A stretch of 38,389 nt of DNA from Comamonadaceae bacterium (GCA_947374535.1 CANCCJ010000019.1:1-38389), one strand, 5' to 3'. Counted from the first letter of the stretch, positions 27,501 through 36,701 are shown. Numbers and translations are program-made. The notes: generated by a model not told the origin, from the letters alone.

Positions 27501-29093
27501 TTACCAAGCACAAACGCAGCCGTCACTGCGTGGATCTTCCCCACCTTCGATCCAACCACTCGGGTGCAAAACCAAAGCGCCCGCATGGCCCATGCGTTCA
27601 TCAAAGTCAGACACGACTTCCACAGGATGTCCCAAGGCTTTCAAGCCTTCCACCACGTCTGCTGAATAGCGCGATTCAACTTTTAAGGAGGTGCTTTGCT
27701 CAGCCCATGTGCGGCCTAGCAGCCAGCGTGGCGCAGCCACCGCAGAGCGCACGTTATGCCCACCCCAAACATAGCGAGAGAACACCGCCGCCTGTGTCTG
27801 CGGCTGCCCCTCCCCTCCCATGGTGCCGTAGACCAACAAACGCCCATCGTCCAATTTGGCCATGGCTGGGTTGAGCGTATGAAACGGCTTGCGACCTGGC
27901 TCCAAACTGCGTAACTTTCCGGGCTTTAAATCAAAAGAACAACCACGGTTTTGCCACCAAAAGCCACTCTCGGGCAAGACCACGCCACTGCCAAATTCAA
28001 AGTAAATACTTTGAATCATGCTCACCGCACGTCCTTGATCGTCCACGACACCCATCCACGTGGTGTCACCATCCGAGTTGGGGGCTGGCCACGGGCTGGC
28101 CTTATCCATCGGTACAGCATCTGCAAGTCGATTCACCACGTCTTGCGTCAGCAACGTGGCTGGATCTACCGCCATGTGCGATGGGTCTGTCACGAAACGG
28201 TCGCGCACGATAAACGCCTGCTTCGTTGCCTCCACCAACGCGTGGATGCCTTCTATGTTGTCGGGGTTCCAGCCTTGCTGACGAATGCGGTCATACACCC
28301 CCAAGATGAGTAAAGATGCCAAGCCTTGCGTGGGCGGCGCCATGTTGTAGACGGTCGCGTCGGATAACTTGAACGACAACGGTTCTTTGACCACAGCTTG
28401 GTGGTTGGCCAAATCTTGTGCCGTGATGGGACTGCCCACTGCGGCCAAATCGCGTGCAATTTGTTGCGCCAACTCGCCTCGGTAAAAATCGTCAGCACCG
28501 GCTTGGGCCAGTTGCGTCAATGTGGCAGCCAAGGTGGGAAATGCATGGTGATCGCCATAGCGTGGTACTTGGCTTTGCGCGTTCAAAAATGCATTCGAAA
28601 ATCCGGGTTGGTGTTGCAACTCGGCCAGCTTGGCTCGCGTGTTCGCCTCTTGGCTGTGTGTGACCGGAAAACCTTCACGCGCGTAATAAATGGCACTTTC
28701 CAGCAACCGTGCAAAAGGCAATTTGCCACCCCAATTCGCTTGGCTGTAGGCATAGGCTGCGCCCCAACCCGAGATGGTGCCAGCCACCGTATTGGCCGCC
28801 AACGGACCTCGCCATGGAATGGTGGCCATGTCGCCATACAAAGCACGGGTCACATTCGCACCTGCTGCACCACAAGCATCAATGGATTGCATCCCTTGGC
28901 CGGGTGCGTGCATCAGCCAAAAGCCATCGCCACCAATGCCGGTCATGTGGGGGTAGACCACCGCCAATGTGGCAGCCACGGCAATGGTGGCCTCAATGGC
29001 ATTGCCGCCCTCGCGCAAAATGTCCAAGCCCGCTTGTGAGGCCAACGAATGGGGGGCGACCACAGCGCCACGGCGTCCAAGAATAGGGTTCAT
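27501..29093 (-). CDS. Gamma-glutamyltransferase family protein, cytoplasmic (YwrD-like) type
   Basis: The 530-residue Ntn-hydrolase precursor would autocleave before the nucleophilic Thr, most likely Thr344 in DTTWMGVVD (TTHxSVVD in E. coli Ggt). Other landmarks are GGNAIEATIA near the N-terminus, HMTGIGGDGF, and the oxyanion/substrate motif MGGEGQPQTQ. There is no signal peptide, unlike periplasmic Ggt, so it should act in the cytoplasm on imported gamma-glutamyl compounds; the family also includes acylases of related substrates. ATG at 29093 overlaps the GntR stop by one base (TGATG). It sits directly after an ABC peptide importer and its putative regulator. Confidence 0.88.
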   Translation of the reverse strand: MNPILGRRGAVVAPHSLASQAGLDILREGGNAIEATIAVAATLAVVYPHMTGIGGDGFWLMHAPGQGMQSIDACGAAGANVTRALYGDMATIPWRGPLAANTVAGTISGWGAAYAYSQANWGGKLPFARLLESAIYYAREGFPVTHSQEANTRAKLAELQHQPGFSNAFLNAQSQVPRYGDHHAFPTLAATLTQLAQAGADDFYRGELAQQIARDLAAVGSPITAQDLANHQAVVKEPLSFKLSDATVYNMAPPTQGLASLLILGVYDRIRQQGWNPDNIEGIHALVEATKQAFIVRDRFVTDPSHMAVDPATLLTQDVVNRLADAVPMDKASPWPAPNSDGDTTWMGVVDDQGRAVSMIQSIYFEFGSGVVLPESGFWWQNRGCSFDLKPGKLRSLEPGRKPFHTLNPAMAKLDDGRLLVYGTMGGEGQPQTQAAVFSRYVWGGHNVRSAVAAPRWLLGRTWAEQSTSLKVESRYSADVVEGLKALGHPVEVVSDFDERMGHAGALVLHPSGWIEGGEDPRSDGCVCAW

Positions 29094-29773
29094 CAAGTGC
29101 TCCAAGAAGGTGACACGTGCGCTGCAGCGCTACGTGCGGATAAAAGATGGCCGCGCATTTCGCGGTAACAAGTCACCACATCGCGAGCCATCAAGGCTTC
29201 GACGATGACGGCGTGTTCTTCATAAGAAGCCGACATGCGTGCCAAGTTACGAAACTGTGTGCGTCTAAAGGTTGAAATCTTATGGCGCAAACCAGAGACG
29301 ATTTCAATCAACACCGGATTGTGGCAACCTTGAATGATGACGGAGTGGAGGTCACGGTTGATGGTGTCGTAGGCGTCGGCATCTTGGTTCTGAATGGCGA
29401 CGCGACTCTGCGCATGCAACTCACACAAACGCTGACGCTCAGTCTGCGTCATACGCAACGCGGCATGGCGAGCGCACGTCGCTTCAAGCTCACCGATGAC
29501 TTCGAACATTTGGTCCAGCTGCACAGGCGTCATCTCTGCCACAACCGATCCGCGATTGGGGCGATACGCGACCAAGCCCGTGATCGCCAACTGCTTTAAG
29601 GCTTCACGCACTGGTGTGCGTGACACTTGAAAGCGTGTTGCCAAGTTGGTTTCATCCAAGCGTTCGCCAGGTAGAAAAACGCCCATGGCGATGTCATCCG
29701 CAATTTTTCGGCAGACCTCATCGGCCAAGCCGCCTCGGCTACGCGACACCACAGAGGTGCTGGCTGAAGTCAT
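29093..29773 (-). CDS. GntR-family (FCD/FadR subfamily) transcriptional regulator
   Basis: The 226-residue protein has an N-terminal winged helix-turn-helix (about 15-75; GERLDETNLATRFQVSRTPV followed by REALKQLAITGLV) and a C-terminal all-helical FCD ligand domain. That domain's metal-binding pattern is visible: Asp in INRDLH, then His in EEHAVIV and MRGHLL. ATG at 29773 overlaps the preceding ATPase stop as ATGA; the frame upstream runs into that gene and has no homology. Being inside the operon, it probably senses the imported substrate or a product and controls the operon promoter near 35240-35440. Confidence 0.9.
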   Translation of the reverse strand: MTSASTSVVSRSRGGLADEVCRKIADDIAMGVFLPGERLDETNLATRFQVSRTPVREALKQLAITGLVAYRPNRGSVVAEMTPVQLDQMFEVIGELEATCARHAALRMTQTERQRLCELHAQSRVAIQNQDADAYDTINRDLHSVIIQGCHNPVLIEIVSGLRHKISTFRRTQFRNLARMSASYEEHAVIVEALMARDVVTCYREMRGHLLSARSAAAHVSPSWST

Positions 29774-30750
29774 CGTGTCACCTGCGGCATAGCGACAGGG
29801 TGCCAACACGCCAAGGCAGACGAACCTGTCATGACGGTCATCGGCACTTCTGATTGACACTTCGTCGTCGCCTGAACACAACGTGCTGCAAAACTGCAAC
29901 CGAGTGGCAAATTAGACAAATCAGGCGGTGACCCAGGCACAGCCATCAGGGGTTTTCCTCTGTCTTCAGCGCTCACGGTGGAGGCCAACAAACCTTGGGT
30001 ATAGGGGTGCATGGGCTGACGAACGACCTGCGCCACCTCACCCATCTCCACAATACGACCGGCGTACATGACCGCAATACGGTCCGCCACCTCGACCGCC
30101 GCACCAATGTCATGCGTGACAAAAATAACAGACATGCCTGTTTCTTTTTGTAACTCACGTAAGAGCAACAAAATCTGAATTTGCACGGTGGCATCCAAAG
30201 CCGTCGTGGGCTCATCGGCCAGTAACAACCTCGGTTTGCACACCAAAGCCAGCGCAATCATGGCGCGTTGACGCATGCCGCCCGACAACTCATGTGGGTA
30301 AGAATCAAAGCGGCGACGCGCTTGCGGAATTTGCACACGCTCCAACATGTGCAGGGCTTGGTGTTGCGCTGTCTTCGCATCCACCCCTTCGTGGGCTTGA
30401 ATCGCTTCAACCATTTGTTGACCAATGGTGTAAACGGGATCAAACGCCAATCCGGGCTCTTGAAACACCATCGAGGCAACCCCGCCTCTGTATTGATCAA
30501 GCGCTCGTCCTTGCAAAGAAAGCACATCGTGACCTGCCACTTGAATGGCACCGCCAACCTGCGTCGTGCGCTCTGGATGCAAGCGCAACAAGGTGCGCAA
30601 AGTCACACTTTTGCCAGAACCCGATTCACCGAGCAAACCCAACACCTCCCCTTGCGCCAAATCAAAACTCACTTGGTTCAAGGCCTTGGCTTTGCGGTGG
30701 CCGGTGAATTGAACCGTCACGTCTTTGAGGGAAACCAAAGGATTGGTCAT
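29770..30750 (-). CDS. Dipeptide-type ABC transporter ATP-binding protein (DppD-like)
   Basis: The 326-residue ATPase has Walker A GESGSGKS (41-48), the signature LSGGMRQR, Walker B LLLADEPTTALD and the switch region FVTHD. The C-terminal oligopeptide/dipeptide extension is also present (PHPYTQGLL-like region, then Cys-containing CSFAARC). The ATG overlaps the stop of the other ATPase gene as ATGA, and its own stop overlaps the GntR start. It forms the nucleotide-binding heterodimer of the importer with the product of 30747-31799. Confidence 0.92.
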   Translation of the reverse strand: MTNPLVSLKDVTVQFTGHRKAKALNQVSFDLAQGEVLGLLGESGSGKSVTLRTLLRLHPERTTQVGGAIQVAGHDVLSLQGRALDQYRGGVASMVFQEPGLAFDPVYTIGQQMVEAIQAHEGVDAKTAQHQALHMLERVQIPQARRRFDSYPHELSGGMRQRAMIALALVCKPRLLLADEPTTALDATVQIQILLLLRELQKETGMSVIFVTHDIGAAVEVADRIAVMYAGRIVEMGEVAQVVRQPMHPYTQGLLASTVSAEDRGKPLMAVPGSPPDLSNLPLGCSFAARCVQATTKCQSEVPMTVMTGSSALACWHPVAMPQVTR

Positions 30751-31799
30751 GCCTGAACCCCTTCACCGGTGTAACCGGACTGTGCGTCATTCATGTGGCA
30801 AGCCACGATGTGTTCGCTATTGCCTTTGACCTCTATCAATGCTGGCGTGCTTGAGGCACAAACGGCTTGGGCAAAGGTGCAACGGTCACGAAATCGGCAA
30901 CCACTGGGCGGATTGATGGGGTTGGGCGGATCACCCGTCAAAGGCGATTTCTGCGTGCGGTGGCTAGGGTCCATGGACGGCACTGCCGACAACAAGGCGC
31001 GCGTGTATGGGTGCGCGGCTTCGCTGTAGATCAGCTCAACAGGACCGCGTTCGACCACTTGCCCGAGGTACATCACCATCACTTCGTCGCTGATGTAGTG
31101 CACCACATGCAAATCGTGCGAAATGAACAGGTACGTCAACTGGCGCTCGGCTTTGAGTTCTTGCAACAGATTCAACACCTGAGCCTGCACCGATTTATCG
31201 AGCGCAGCCACCGCCTCATCCAAAATCACCAGGCGTGGATGAAAGGCCAAAGCGCGCGCAATATTCACGCGCTGGCGTTGACCACCGGACAGTTCATGCG
31301 GATAGCGAGAGGCGAACTGATCGGGCTCCAGACCTACACGGGCGAGCAGCGCACGGGCTTCTTGCATTGCAGTTTCTGCATCCATGCCGTGCACCTGTGG
31401 CCCATAAGCAATGGTCTCCACAATGGTCAACCGTGGGTTGAGCGAGGCAAATGAATCTTGAAACACCATTTGTAAATTTCGGCGAAATTCTTTCAGGGCA
31501 ATGCCACCGTACTCGGCCACCCCGTCCCCATCAAACACCATGCTGCCGCTGTCAGGCGGCATGAGCCGTGCGATGAGTCGTGCAGTCGTGGACTTGCCGC
31601 AACCCGACTCCCCCACGATGCCCAAGGTTTTACCTTTGGCCACCGAGAAGCTCACGCCGTCCACCGCGTGGACAAATTTCTTTTCCCGCTCGAACAAGCC
31701 TGTGCGCACTGGAAAGTGTTTTTTCAAATCTTGCACCACCAGCAAAGGCTGAGCGGGGCCACCGCGATCTTGCACATCAAGAACAGAAGAATTTGTCAT
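30747..31799 (-). CDS. Dipeptide-type ABC transporter ATP-binding protein (DppF-like)
   Basis: The 350-residue ATPase has Walker A GESGCGKS (63-70), the signature LSGGQRQRV, Walker B LVILDEAVAALD and SHD at the switch. An EREKKFVHAVDGVSF segment and a C-terminal Cys motif (GCRFRDRC) are typical of DppF/OppF proteins. ATG at 31799 overlaps the permease stop as ATGA; the open frame further upstream crosses the permease gene and is not homologous. The order permease, permease, ATPase F-type, ATPase D-type differs from the classical dppBCDF order. Confidence 0.92.
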   Translation of the reverse strand: MTNSSVLDVQDRGGPAQPLLVVQDLKKHFPVRTGLFEREKKFVHAVDGVSFSVAKGKTLGIVGESGCGKSTTARLIARLMPPDSGSMVFDGDGVAEYGGIALKEFRRNLQMVFQDSFASLNPRLTIVETIAYGPQVHGMDAETAMQEARALLARVGLEPDQFASRYPHELSGGQRQRVNIARALAFHPRLVILDEAVAALDKSVQAQVLNLLQELKAERQLTYLFISHDLHVVHYISDEVMVMYLGQVVERGPVELIYSEAAHPYTRALLSAVPSMDPSHRTQKSPLTGDPPNPINPPSGCRFRDRCTFAQAVCASSTPALIEVKGNSEHIVACHMNDAQSGYTGEGVQA

Positions 31800-32662
31800 C
31801 GGCGAATGTCCATGGCAGAGCGAACCCCATCCGCCAACAAATTGAAGGCGATGGAGGTGATAAAAATAAAAGCGCCAGGCAAAGCAGCAATCCATGGGTT
31901 GTTGTAAATCGCAGAGCGCAAGGTGTTGAGCATCAAGCCCCACTCGGGCTCAGGTGGCTTCACGCCAAGTCCCAAGAATGACAAGCCTGATGCCAAGATC
32001 ATGCTCACGCTTAACAAGCCCGTGGCATAGACAAAAACAGGTCCCAACACATTACCCAAGACATGCACGCGAATGATGGAGAACGAACTCGCGCCACTCA
32101 TGCGTGCGGCCTCGATGTAATCGAGCTTGCGCACTTGTGTGGTCACGCTTTCAGCCACACGCACCACCTGCGGCACAAACACCAAGGTCAAGGCAATCAA
32201 GCTGTTGCTCATGCCAGGGCCTAAAGCTCCGGAAATGGCAACAGCCAACAACACAGACGGAAACGCGTAAAACACATCCAGCACACGCATGATGACCATG
32301 TTCACGCGCCCACCCACATACCCTGCAAACAAACCAATGCTGGTGCCCAAAAAGAATGCTGCGAACACAGGAACCACGCCCATCAACAGCGACAAGCGAC
32401 CGCCATACATCAGGCGCGTCACCATGTCGCGACCCAGTTCATCGGTGCCAAGCCAATAACCTGGGCTACCAATCGGTAACAGGCGTTTGAGCATGCTGGC
32501 CTTGAACGGATCAGCGGGCGCCAACCAAGGCGCAAACACCGCAGCACAGACGATGAGTAACAGCACCACCGCGCTCGCCATCGCCACTGGTTCTTGGCGC
32601 AACTGACGCGCCACGACATGCCAATAGCTGCGACTAGGAATAGAAGAATTAGATGGATTCAT
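31796..32662 (-). CDS. Dipeptide-type ABC transporter permease (DppC-like)
   Basis: The 288-residue inner-membrane protein has an N-terminal segment typical of the OppC/DppC N domain, with LAPADPFKASMLKRLLP and the GTDELGRDMVTRLMYGGR signature. Five or so further membrane segments follow, with the EAA loop around YIEAARMSGASSFSII. It pairs with the DppB-like permease. A GAGAG Shine-Dalgarno precedes the ATG, 9 bases after the upstream stop. Confidence 0.93.
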   Translation of the reverse strand: MNPSNSSIPSRSYWHVVARQLRQEPVAMASAVVLLLIVCAAVFAPWLAPADPFKASMLKRLLPIGSPGYWLGTDELGRDMVTRLMYGGRLSLLMGVVPVFAAFFLGTSIGLFAGYVGGRVNMVIMRVLDVFYAFPSVLLAVAISGALGPGMSNSLIALTLVFVPQVVRVAESVTTQVRKLDYIEAARMSGASSFSIIRVHVLGNVLGPVFVYATGLLSVSMILASGLSFLGLGVKPPEPEWGLMLNTLRSAIYNNPWIAALPGAFIFITSIAFNLLADGVRSAMDIRR

Positions 32663-32671
32663 GTCGCGCTC

Positions 32672-33625
32672 TCAACCACGGCCCATGCGTGGGTCAATCA
32701 GTGGCTGCAAGATATCCACCAATAAATTCAACACCACAAAGAACATACACAACACCAGCAACGTGCCCTGTAACAAAGGGATGTCACGTTGAAAAATAGC
32801 GGTATTCAACAAGAAACCTGTCCCGGGCCAAGCAAACACGGTCTCCACCAAGATTGAGCCGCCCATGAGGTAGCCGACTTGCAATCCAGCAACAGCGAGC
32901 ACGGTGGGTGCCGTGTTTTTGGCCACATGACGGAACACCGCCATGCCACTCAAGCCGCGTGCACGCAAGGCCACCACAAACTCTTGCTCCAACATATCGG
33001 CAACCAAAGCGCGCACTGTGCGGGTAATGATGCCCATGGGAATCACCGACAAGGTCACAGCGGGTAACACCAAGTAACGCATGTGGTCCCAGTCCCACGA
33101 CCAATCGGTAGAACCACCCGGCCCTGCACCCATGGCAGGAAACCAACCCAACCACGTTGAAAAAATAATCGTCAACACCAAACCCAACCAGTAGTGGGGA
33201 ATGCTCACCCCCACCACCGACAAGGCTGTGGCAGCGCGGTCCACACCGCTGCCGTGTTTGTATCCAGCAAGCGCCCCAAGTACGCACCCGACCAACACAC
33301 CCAAGCCAGAGGCAATGCCTGCCAACAGCAAGGTGTTGCCAACCGCGCCAAACACTTCGGTCACCACAGCACGGCCTGATGCAATGGAGGTGCCCAAATC
33401 CCCCTGCACTGCGCGCCACAACCAGAGGCCGTATTGCACAGGCACAGGACGGTCTAAACCATAGGCGCTTCTCAAGGCTTCGATCACGTCAGCTGGTGCA
33501 TCGGCGGGTGCGATGGCATTGAGCGGATCGCCCGGTGCCAGATACACCAACATGAAAGAAACCACAGTGACGCTGAGTGCGATGGGTAATGCGTACAAAA
33601 GACGCTTGAAGATATAGGTCAGCAT
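32672..33625 (-). CDS. Dipeptide-type ABC transporter permease (DppB-like)
   Basis: The 317-residue inner-membrane protein opens with the family motif (KRLLYALPIALSVTVVSFML, then PGDPLN) and contains SIPHYWLGLVL. Its EAA loop lies in VVALRARGLSGMAVFRHV, and it ends with the DppB-type LNLLVDILQPLIDPR. It lines the translocation path with the DppC-like partner. Its ATG directly follows the stop of the binding-protein gene without a gap. Confidence 0.93.
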   Translation of the reverse strand: MLTYIFKRLLYALPIALSVTVVSFMLVYLAPGDPLNAIAPADAPADVIEALRSAYGLDRPVPVQYGLWLWRAVQGDLGTSIASGRAVVTEVFGAVGNTLLLAGIASGLGVLVGCVLGALAGYKHGSGVDRAATALSVVGVSIPHYWLGLVLTIIFSTWLGWFPAMGAGPGGSTDWSWDWDHMRYLVLPAVTLSVIPMGIITRTVRALVADMLEQEFVVALRARGLSGMAVFRHVAKNTAPTVLAVAGLQVGYLMGGSILVETVFAWPGTGFLLNTAIFQRDIPLLQGTLLVLCMFFVVLNLLVDILQPLIDPRMGRG

Positions 33626-35239
33626 TTATTTCATGCGAATGGTGGTGAGGTCTTGGAACCAGTGTTGTGCTTGCACAAACTCTTGCACCTTCGGCGACAT
33701 GGCATGTGGATTCACGTCATGCACGACCCACAACATGAGCGCATCGTCCACCATCTTTTCGTGGATTTCAGCGAGCAACTTGTCTTGAATTTTTGTATCG
33801 AAATTCTTGCGAATCGTGTCAATCGCACCATCCACTTTGGGGTTGTTGTAGCCACCCCAGTTCACACCGTTAGGTGCAACGTAGCGACTGTCCACAAAGC
33901 GGGTGATGGCGTAGAACGGATCAGCTGTCACGTAGCCCAAGTTGATGGCAGAAATACCCTTGCCAGCATTCATCTCAGCCTTGGCACCACTGCGCCAGTG
34001 CAGGTACAAGTTCTCCAGCTCGACCACTTCAAACTCCAATTGAATGCCCACTTCAGCCAAACTTTGTTGGATGAATTCATTCATGGGCAAGGACAACATT
34101 TGGCCCGTACCGCCTTGGGCGATGATGACTTTTGCTTTGAGTGGTTTGGCAGGGCTATAGCCTGCTTGCGCCATCAAAGCCTTGGCTGCCTTCACGTCGT
34201 AGGTAATATTGAACGCAGGCTTACCAAACCAAGGGCTGGTTTTATCGAGTTGGCCTTTGGCAGGCGTCGCCAAGCCATTGAGCAACTTCACAATCGCATC
34301 ACGGTCAATGGCCAAGTTAGCGGCCTTGCGAACGCGAATGTCGGCCCAAGGCGAACCGGGTTGAGTCGAGAAGTGATACGGCCACACATGAGGCGTGACG
34401 TTTTGCACCAACTTAAAGCCAGCGCTTTTGAGTTGTGGCAACACATCCGGTGGTGGCGTTTCAATGATGTCAACTTGCCCATTGAGCAGCGCGTTGGCAC
34501 GGGTCATGGCATCTGGGATGGGCATCAAGATAATGCGGTCTGTCTTGGCCATGCGGGTCTTGTCCCAATAGGCTGCGTTCTTGATCAATTCAGCGCGTTC
34601 GCGTGGCACCAATTTATCGAGCTTAAAAGGACCTGTGCCTGAGGGTTGGGCTGCGATCTTGCTCCAGTCGTGCCCTAGCTTTTCCCACTGAGCAGGACTT
34701 GAAATTAAGAACCAAGGTAGTTGGTAGGGAAAGAGTGCATCCACATCCTTGGTGGTGATCTCCACGGTGTAGTCATCAACCACGCGGTAGGACGCAATCG
34801 ACGGAATGCGTGAGCGCACTTGGGCACTTTGCTTGGCATCGTATTGAGGCGATTTATCCGAAAGCACTTTGTCTAAGTTCCACACCACGGCATCTGCCTT
34901 GAGTTCGGAACCATCATGAAACTTAACGCCTTTACGCAGGGTGAACAACCATTTTTTGTTGTCCTTGGCATCGACCTTCCAACCACTTGCCAAACCTGGA
35001 ACCAACTTACCAGGACGCGTGCCAATGTTCGCCTCCCAAGCCACAAGTGGGTCATAAAGGGTGTGGCCTGTGAATTGGTAAGCACCGGCCCCACGGTCAG
35101 GTTGGCCAGTAGTCAACGGGATGTCCGCCATAGAGATGCCGTAACGCGCCACGGTCTCGGCTTGCAAGCCAGAGTTCAGCAGCATGGCAATAGGCAACGC
35201 GACCAGCCATCGTGGAAGTTGCTTGCAAACAGATTTCAT
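33626..35239 (-). CDS. Periplasmic peptide/glutathione-type substrate-binding protein (SBP family 5)
   Basis: The 537-residue protein has a signal peptide (MKSVCKQLPRWLVALPIAML, cleavage probably after LQA near residue 27). It continues as a cluster C, family 5 binding protein as in DppA, NikA and GsiB: LYDPLVAWE, WLFTLRKGVKFHDGSELKAD, GTGPFKL, and NLAIDRDAI. ATG at 35239 has GGAG 6 bases upstream, better than the in-frame candidate at 35251. As first gene of an eight-gene operon with a gamma-glutamyltransferase it may bind glutathione or another gamma-glutamyl peptide, but the sequence alone does not show the ligand. Confidence 0.9.
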   Translation of the reverse strand: MKSVCKQLPRWLVALPIAMLLNSGLQAETVARYGISMADIPLTTGQPDRGAGAYQFTGHTLYDPLVAWEANIGTRPGKLVPGLASGWKVDAKDNKKWLFTLRKGVKFHDGSELKADAVVWNLDKVLSDKSPQYDAKQSAQVRSRIPSIASYRVVDDYTVEITTKDVDALFPYQLPWFLISSPAQWEKLGHDWSKIAAQPSGTGPFKLDKLVPRERAELIKNAAYWDKTRMAKTDRIILMPIPDAMTRANALLNGQVDIIETPPPDVLPQLKSAGFKLVQNVTPHVWPYHFSTQPGSPWADIRVRKAANLAIDRDAIVKLLNGLATPAKGQLDKTSPWFGKPAFNITYDVKAAKALMAQAGYSPAKPLKAKVIIAQGGTGQMLSLPMNEFIQQSLAEVGIQLEFEVVELENLYLHWRSGAKAEMNAGKGISAINLGYVTADPFYAITRFVDSRYVAPNGVNWGGYNNPKVDGAIDTIRKNFDTKIQDKLLAEIHEKMVDDALMLWVVHDVNPHAMSPKVQEFVQAQHWFQDLTTIRMK

Positions 35240-35446
35240 GAAATGCTCCAAAGTGAAAAGAACATCTCATCGATTGCATACAACGTGCCAATTTATAAAT
35301 TTTTGGCTTGTTTTTTATAGTCCTATGTTTTCAATACATTTTTAAAGAATTGCATTTTCAAACGATCAAAATTTTGAACAATAGTCACGATTGATTGCTT
35401 TGAAATTGCATGCAAGCGCACCATAAGTGCTCATCAATTCACTATC
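35240..35446 (-). promoter_or_regulatory. AT-rich leader/promoter region of the peptide-importer operon with TTGCAT operator candidates
   Basis: This non-coding stretch is much richer in A+T than the rest of the window. It contains TTGCATACAA (35274-35283), a TTGCAT half-site (35350-35355) and the perfect palindrome TTGCATGCAA (35406-35415). FCD-type GntR regulators often bind short palindromes of the TTGTATACAA kind, so these are reasonable operators for the regulator encoded in the operon. Several TATAAA-like hexamers occur (minus strand), but no -35/-10 pair with good spacing stood out. Confidence 0.5.
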
Positions 35447-35475
35447 TGCACACAAGTTGTGTGCACGAAAGCACA
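35447..35475. repeat. Overlapping palindromes downstream of phaZ
   Basis: TGCACACAAGTTGTGTGCA (35447-35465) is a palindrome with 9-base arms around one central base. It overlaps a second inverted repeat, TGTGC (35460-35464) with GCACA (35471-35475) around a 6-base loop. The two structures share bases and cannot form together. They lie 8 bases beyond the phaZ stop. There is no U-tract on either side, so a standard intrinsic terminator is unlikely; a protein-binding site is an alternative. Confidence 0.6.
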
Positions 35476-35483
35476 TGCTGAAA

Positions 35484-36701
35484 TCAATGCGCCGAACGAA
35501 TCATGTTGCGCACCACCGGATAAATTTGTGCATCCCAACGTTTGCCGTTGAACACTCCGTAGTGACCCACGCCCGATTGCAAATGGTGCGTCTTGCGATA
35601 CGCAGGCAACATGCTGCACAGGTCTTGTGCTGCCAAAGTTTGGCCCATGCCGCAAATATCATCACGCTCGCCTTCCACCGTCAACAGGAAAGTTTTGCGA
35701 ATCGCTTGCAGGTTCAAGGGGCGACCGCGGTAGGTCATCGTGCCTGTGGGCAGCGCGTGATCTTGAAACACTTGCTTCACCGTCTCTAAATAGAACGGGC
35801 CAGACAAATCCATGATGGCGAAATACTCTTGGTAGAAATCACGAATCACATCGGCTTTCTCATCATCCCCATTCACGCGGTGTTCATAGAGTGATTTGAA
35901 CGACTGACGGTGACGGTCGATGTTCATGTTCAAAAACGCCATCAGTTGCATGAAGCCCGGATACACACGTCGGCCCACACCTTTGAAGTGCAGGGGCACC
36001 ATGCCAATCAATTTCGATTCAAACCAATCTATCGGTTTGCTCATGGCCAGCTCGTTGACTTGCGTGGGATTCACGCGCGTGTCGATCGGGCCAGCCATCA
36101 AGGTCAGAGAAGCGGGCTGGCAATCGCTGCGGTCTTCAGCCAGCACAGCGGTCGCAGCCAAGCACGCCACCGTGGGCTGACACACGCCCATCAAATGCGA
36201 ATTGGGCCCGAGGTGCTGCATAAACCAAATGATGTGCTCGACATATTCATCCAAGCCAAATTCACCCTCGCTCATCGGAATGTCACGGATGTTGCGCCAG
36301 TCCGTCACATACACCTCGTGGTCTTGCACCAAGGTCTGCACCGTGCCACGTAGCAAGGTGGCGAAGTGGCCCGACATGGGCGCCACCAGCAAGAGCTTGG
36401 GCAAGTCTTTCGCATCTTCGCGGCAAAAGCGCACGAGGTCGCAAAACGGCGTTCTGAATGACGTGCTCTCGTGCACAGGCACACGCTTGCCTTGCGCATT
36501 CATCACCGCCGCGATGTTGAACGACGGACGCGTGTGTGTGAACCCCAGCAACGCCACCTGCTCGTAATAGGCAGCCATGCGCTGCAAAGGCGTGATGCGT
36601 GTGCCATCAAACCAATTCAGGCTGATCTCGCGCGCATGCTCTGCGAACTTGCGAATGGGGTCAGAAACATCTGCCACCACTTGGTAGTTGCGATAAATCA
36701 T
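35484..36701 (-). CDS. phaZ: Intracellular polyhydroxybutyrate depolymerase PhaZ
   Basis: The 405-residue cytoplasmic enzyme mobilises stored polyhydroxybutyrate. It belongs to the PhaZ1 type of Ralstonia/Cupriavidus: no signal peptide, alpha/beta-hydrolase fold, and the nucleophile elbow GVCQPT with Cys174 instead of the usual lipase Ser. Other landmarks are VYVTDWRNIRDIPMSEGEF, LMAGPIDTRVNPT and the C-terminal GVGHYGVFNGKRW with the catalytic His. ATG at 36701 (MIYRNYQ) has GGAG 8 bases upstream; the longer open frame has no homology. It implies the host stores PHB. Confidence 0.93.
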   Translation of the reverse strand: MIYRNYQVVADVSDPIRKFAEHAREISLNWFDGTRITPLQRMAAYYEQVALLGFTHTRPSFNIAAVMNAQGKRVPVHESTSFRTPFCDLVRFCREDAKDLPKLLLVAPMSGHFATLLRGTVQTLVQDHEVYVTDWRNIRDIPMSEGEFGLDEYVEHIIWFMQHLGPNSHLMGVCQPTVACLAATAVLAEDRSDCQPASLTLMAGPIDTRVNPTQVNELAMSKPIDWFESKLIGMVPLHFKGVGRRVYPGFMQLMAFLNMNIDRHRQSFKSLYEHRVNGDDEKADVIRDFYQEYFAIMDLSGPFYLETVKQVFQDHALPTGTMTYRGRPLNLQAIRKTFLLTVEGERDDICGMGQTLAAQDLCSMLPAYRKTHHLQSGVGHYGVFNGKRWDAQIYPVVRNMIRSAH

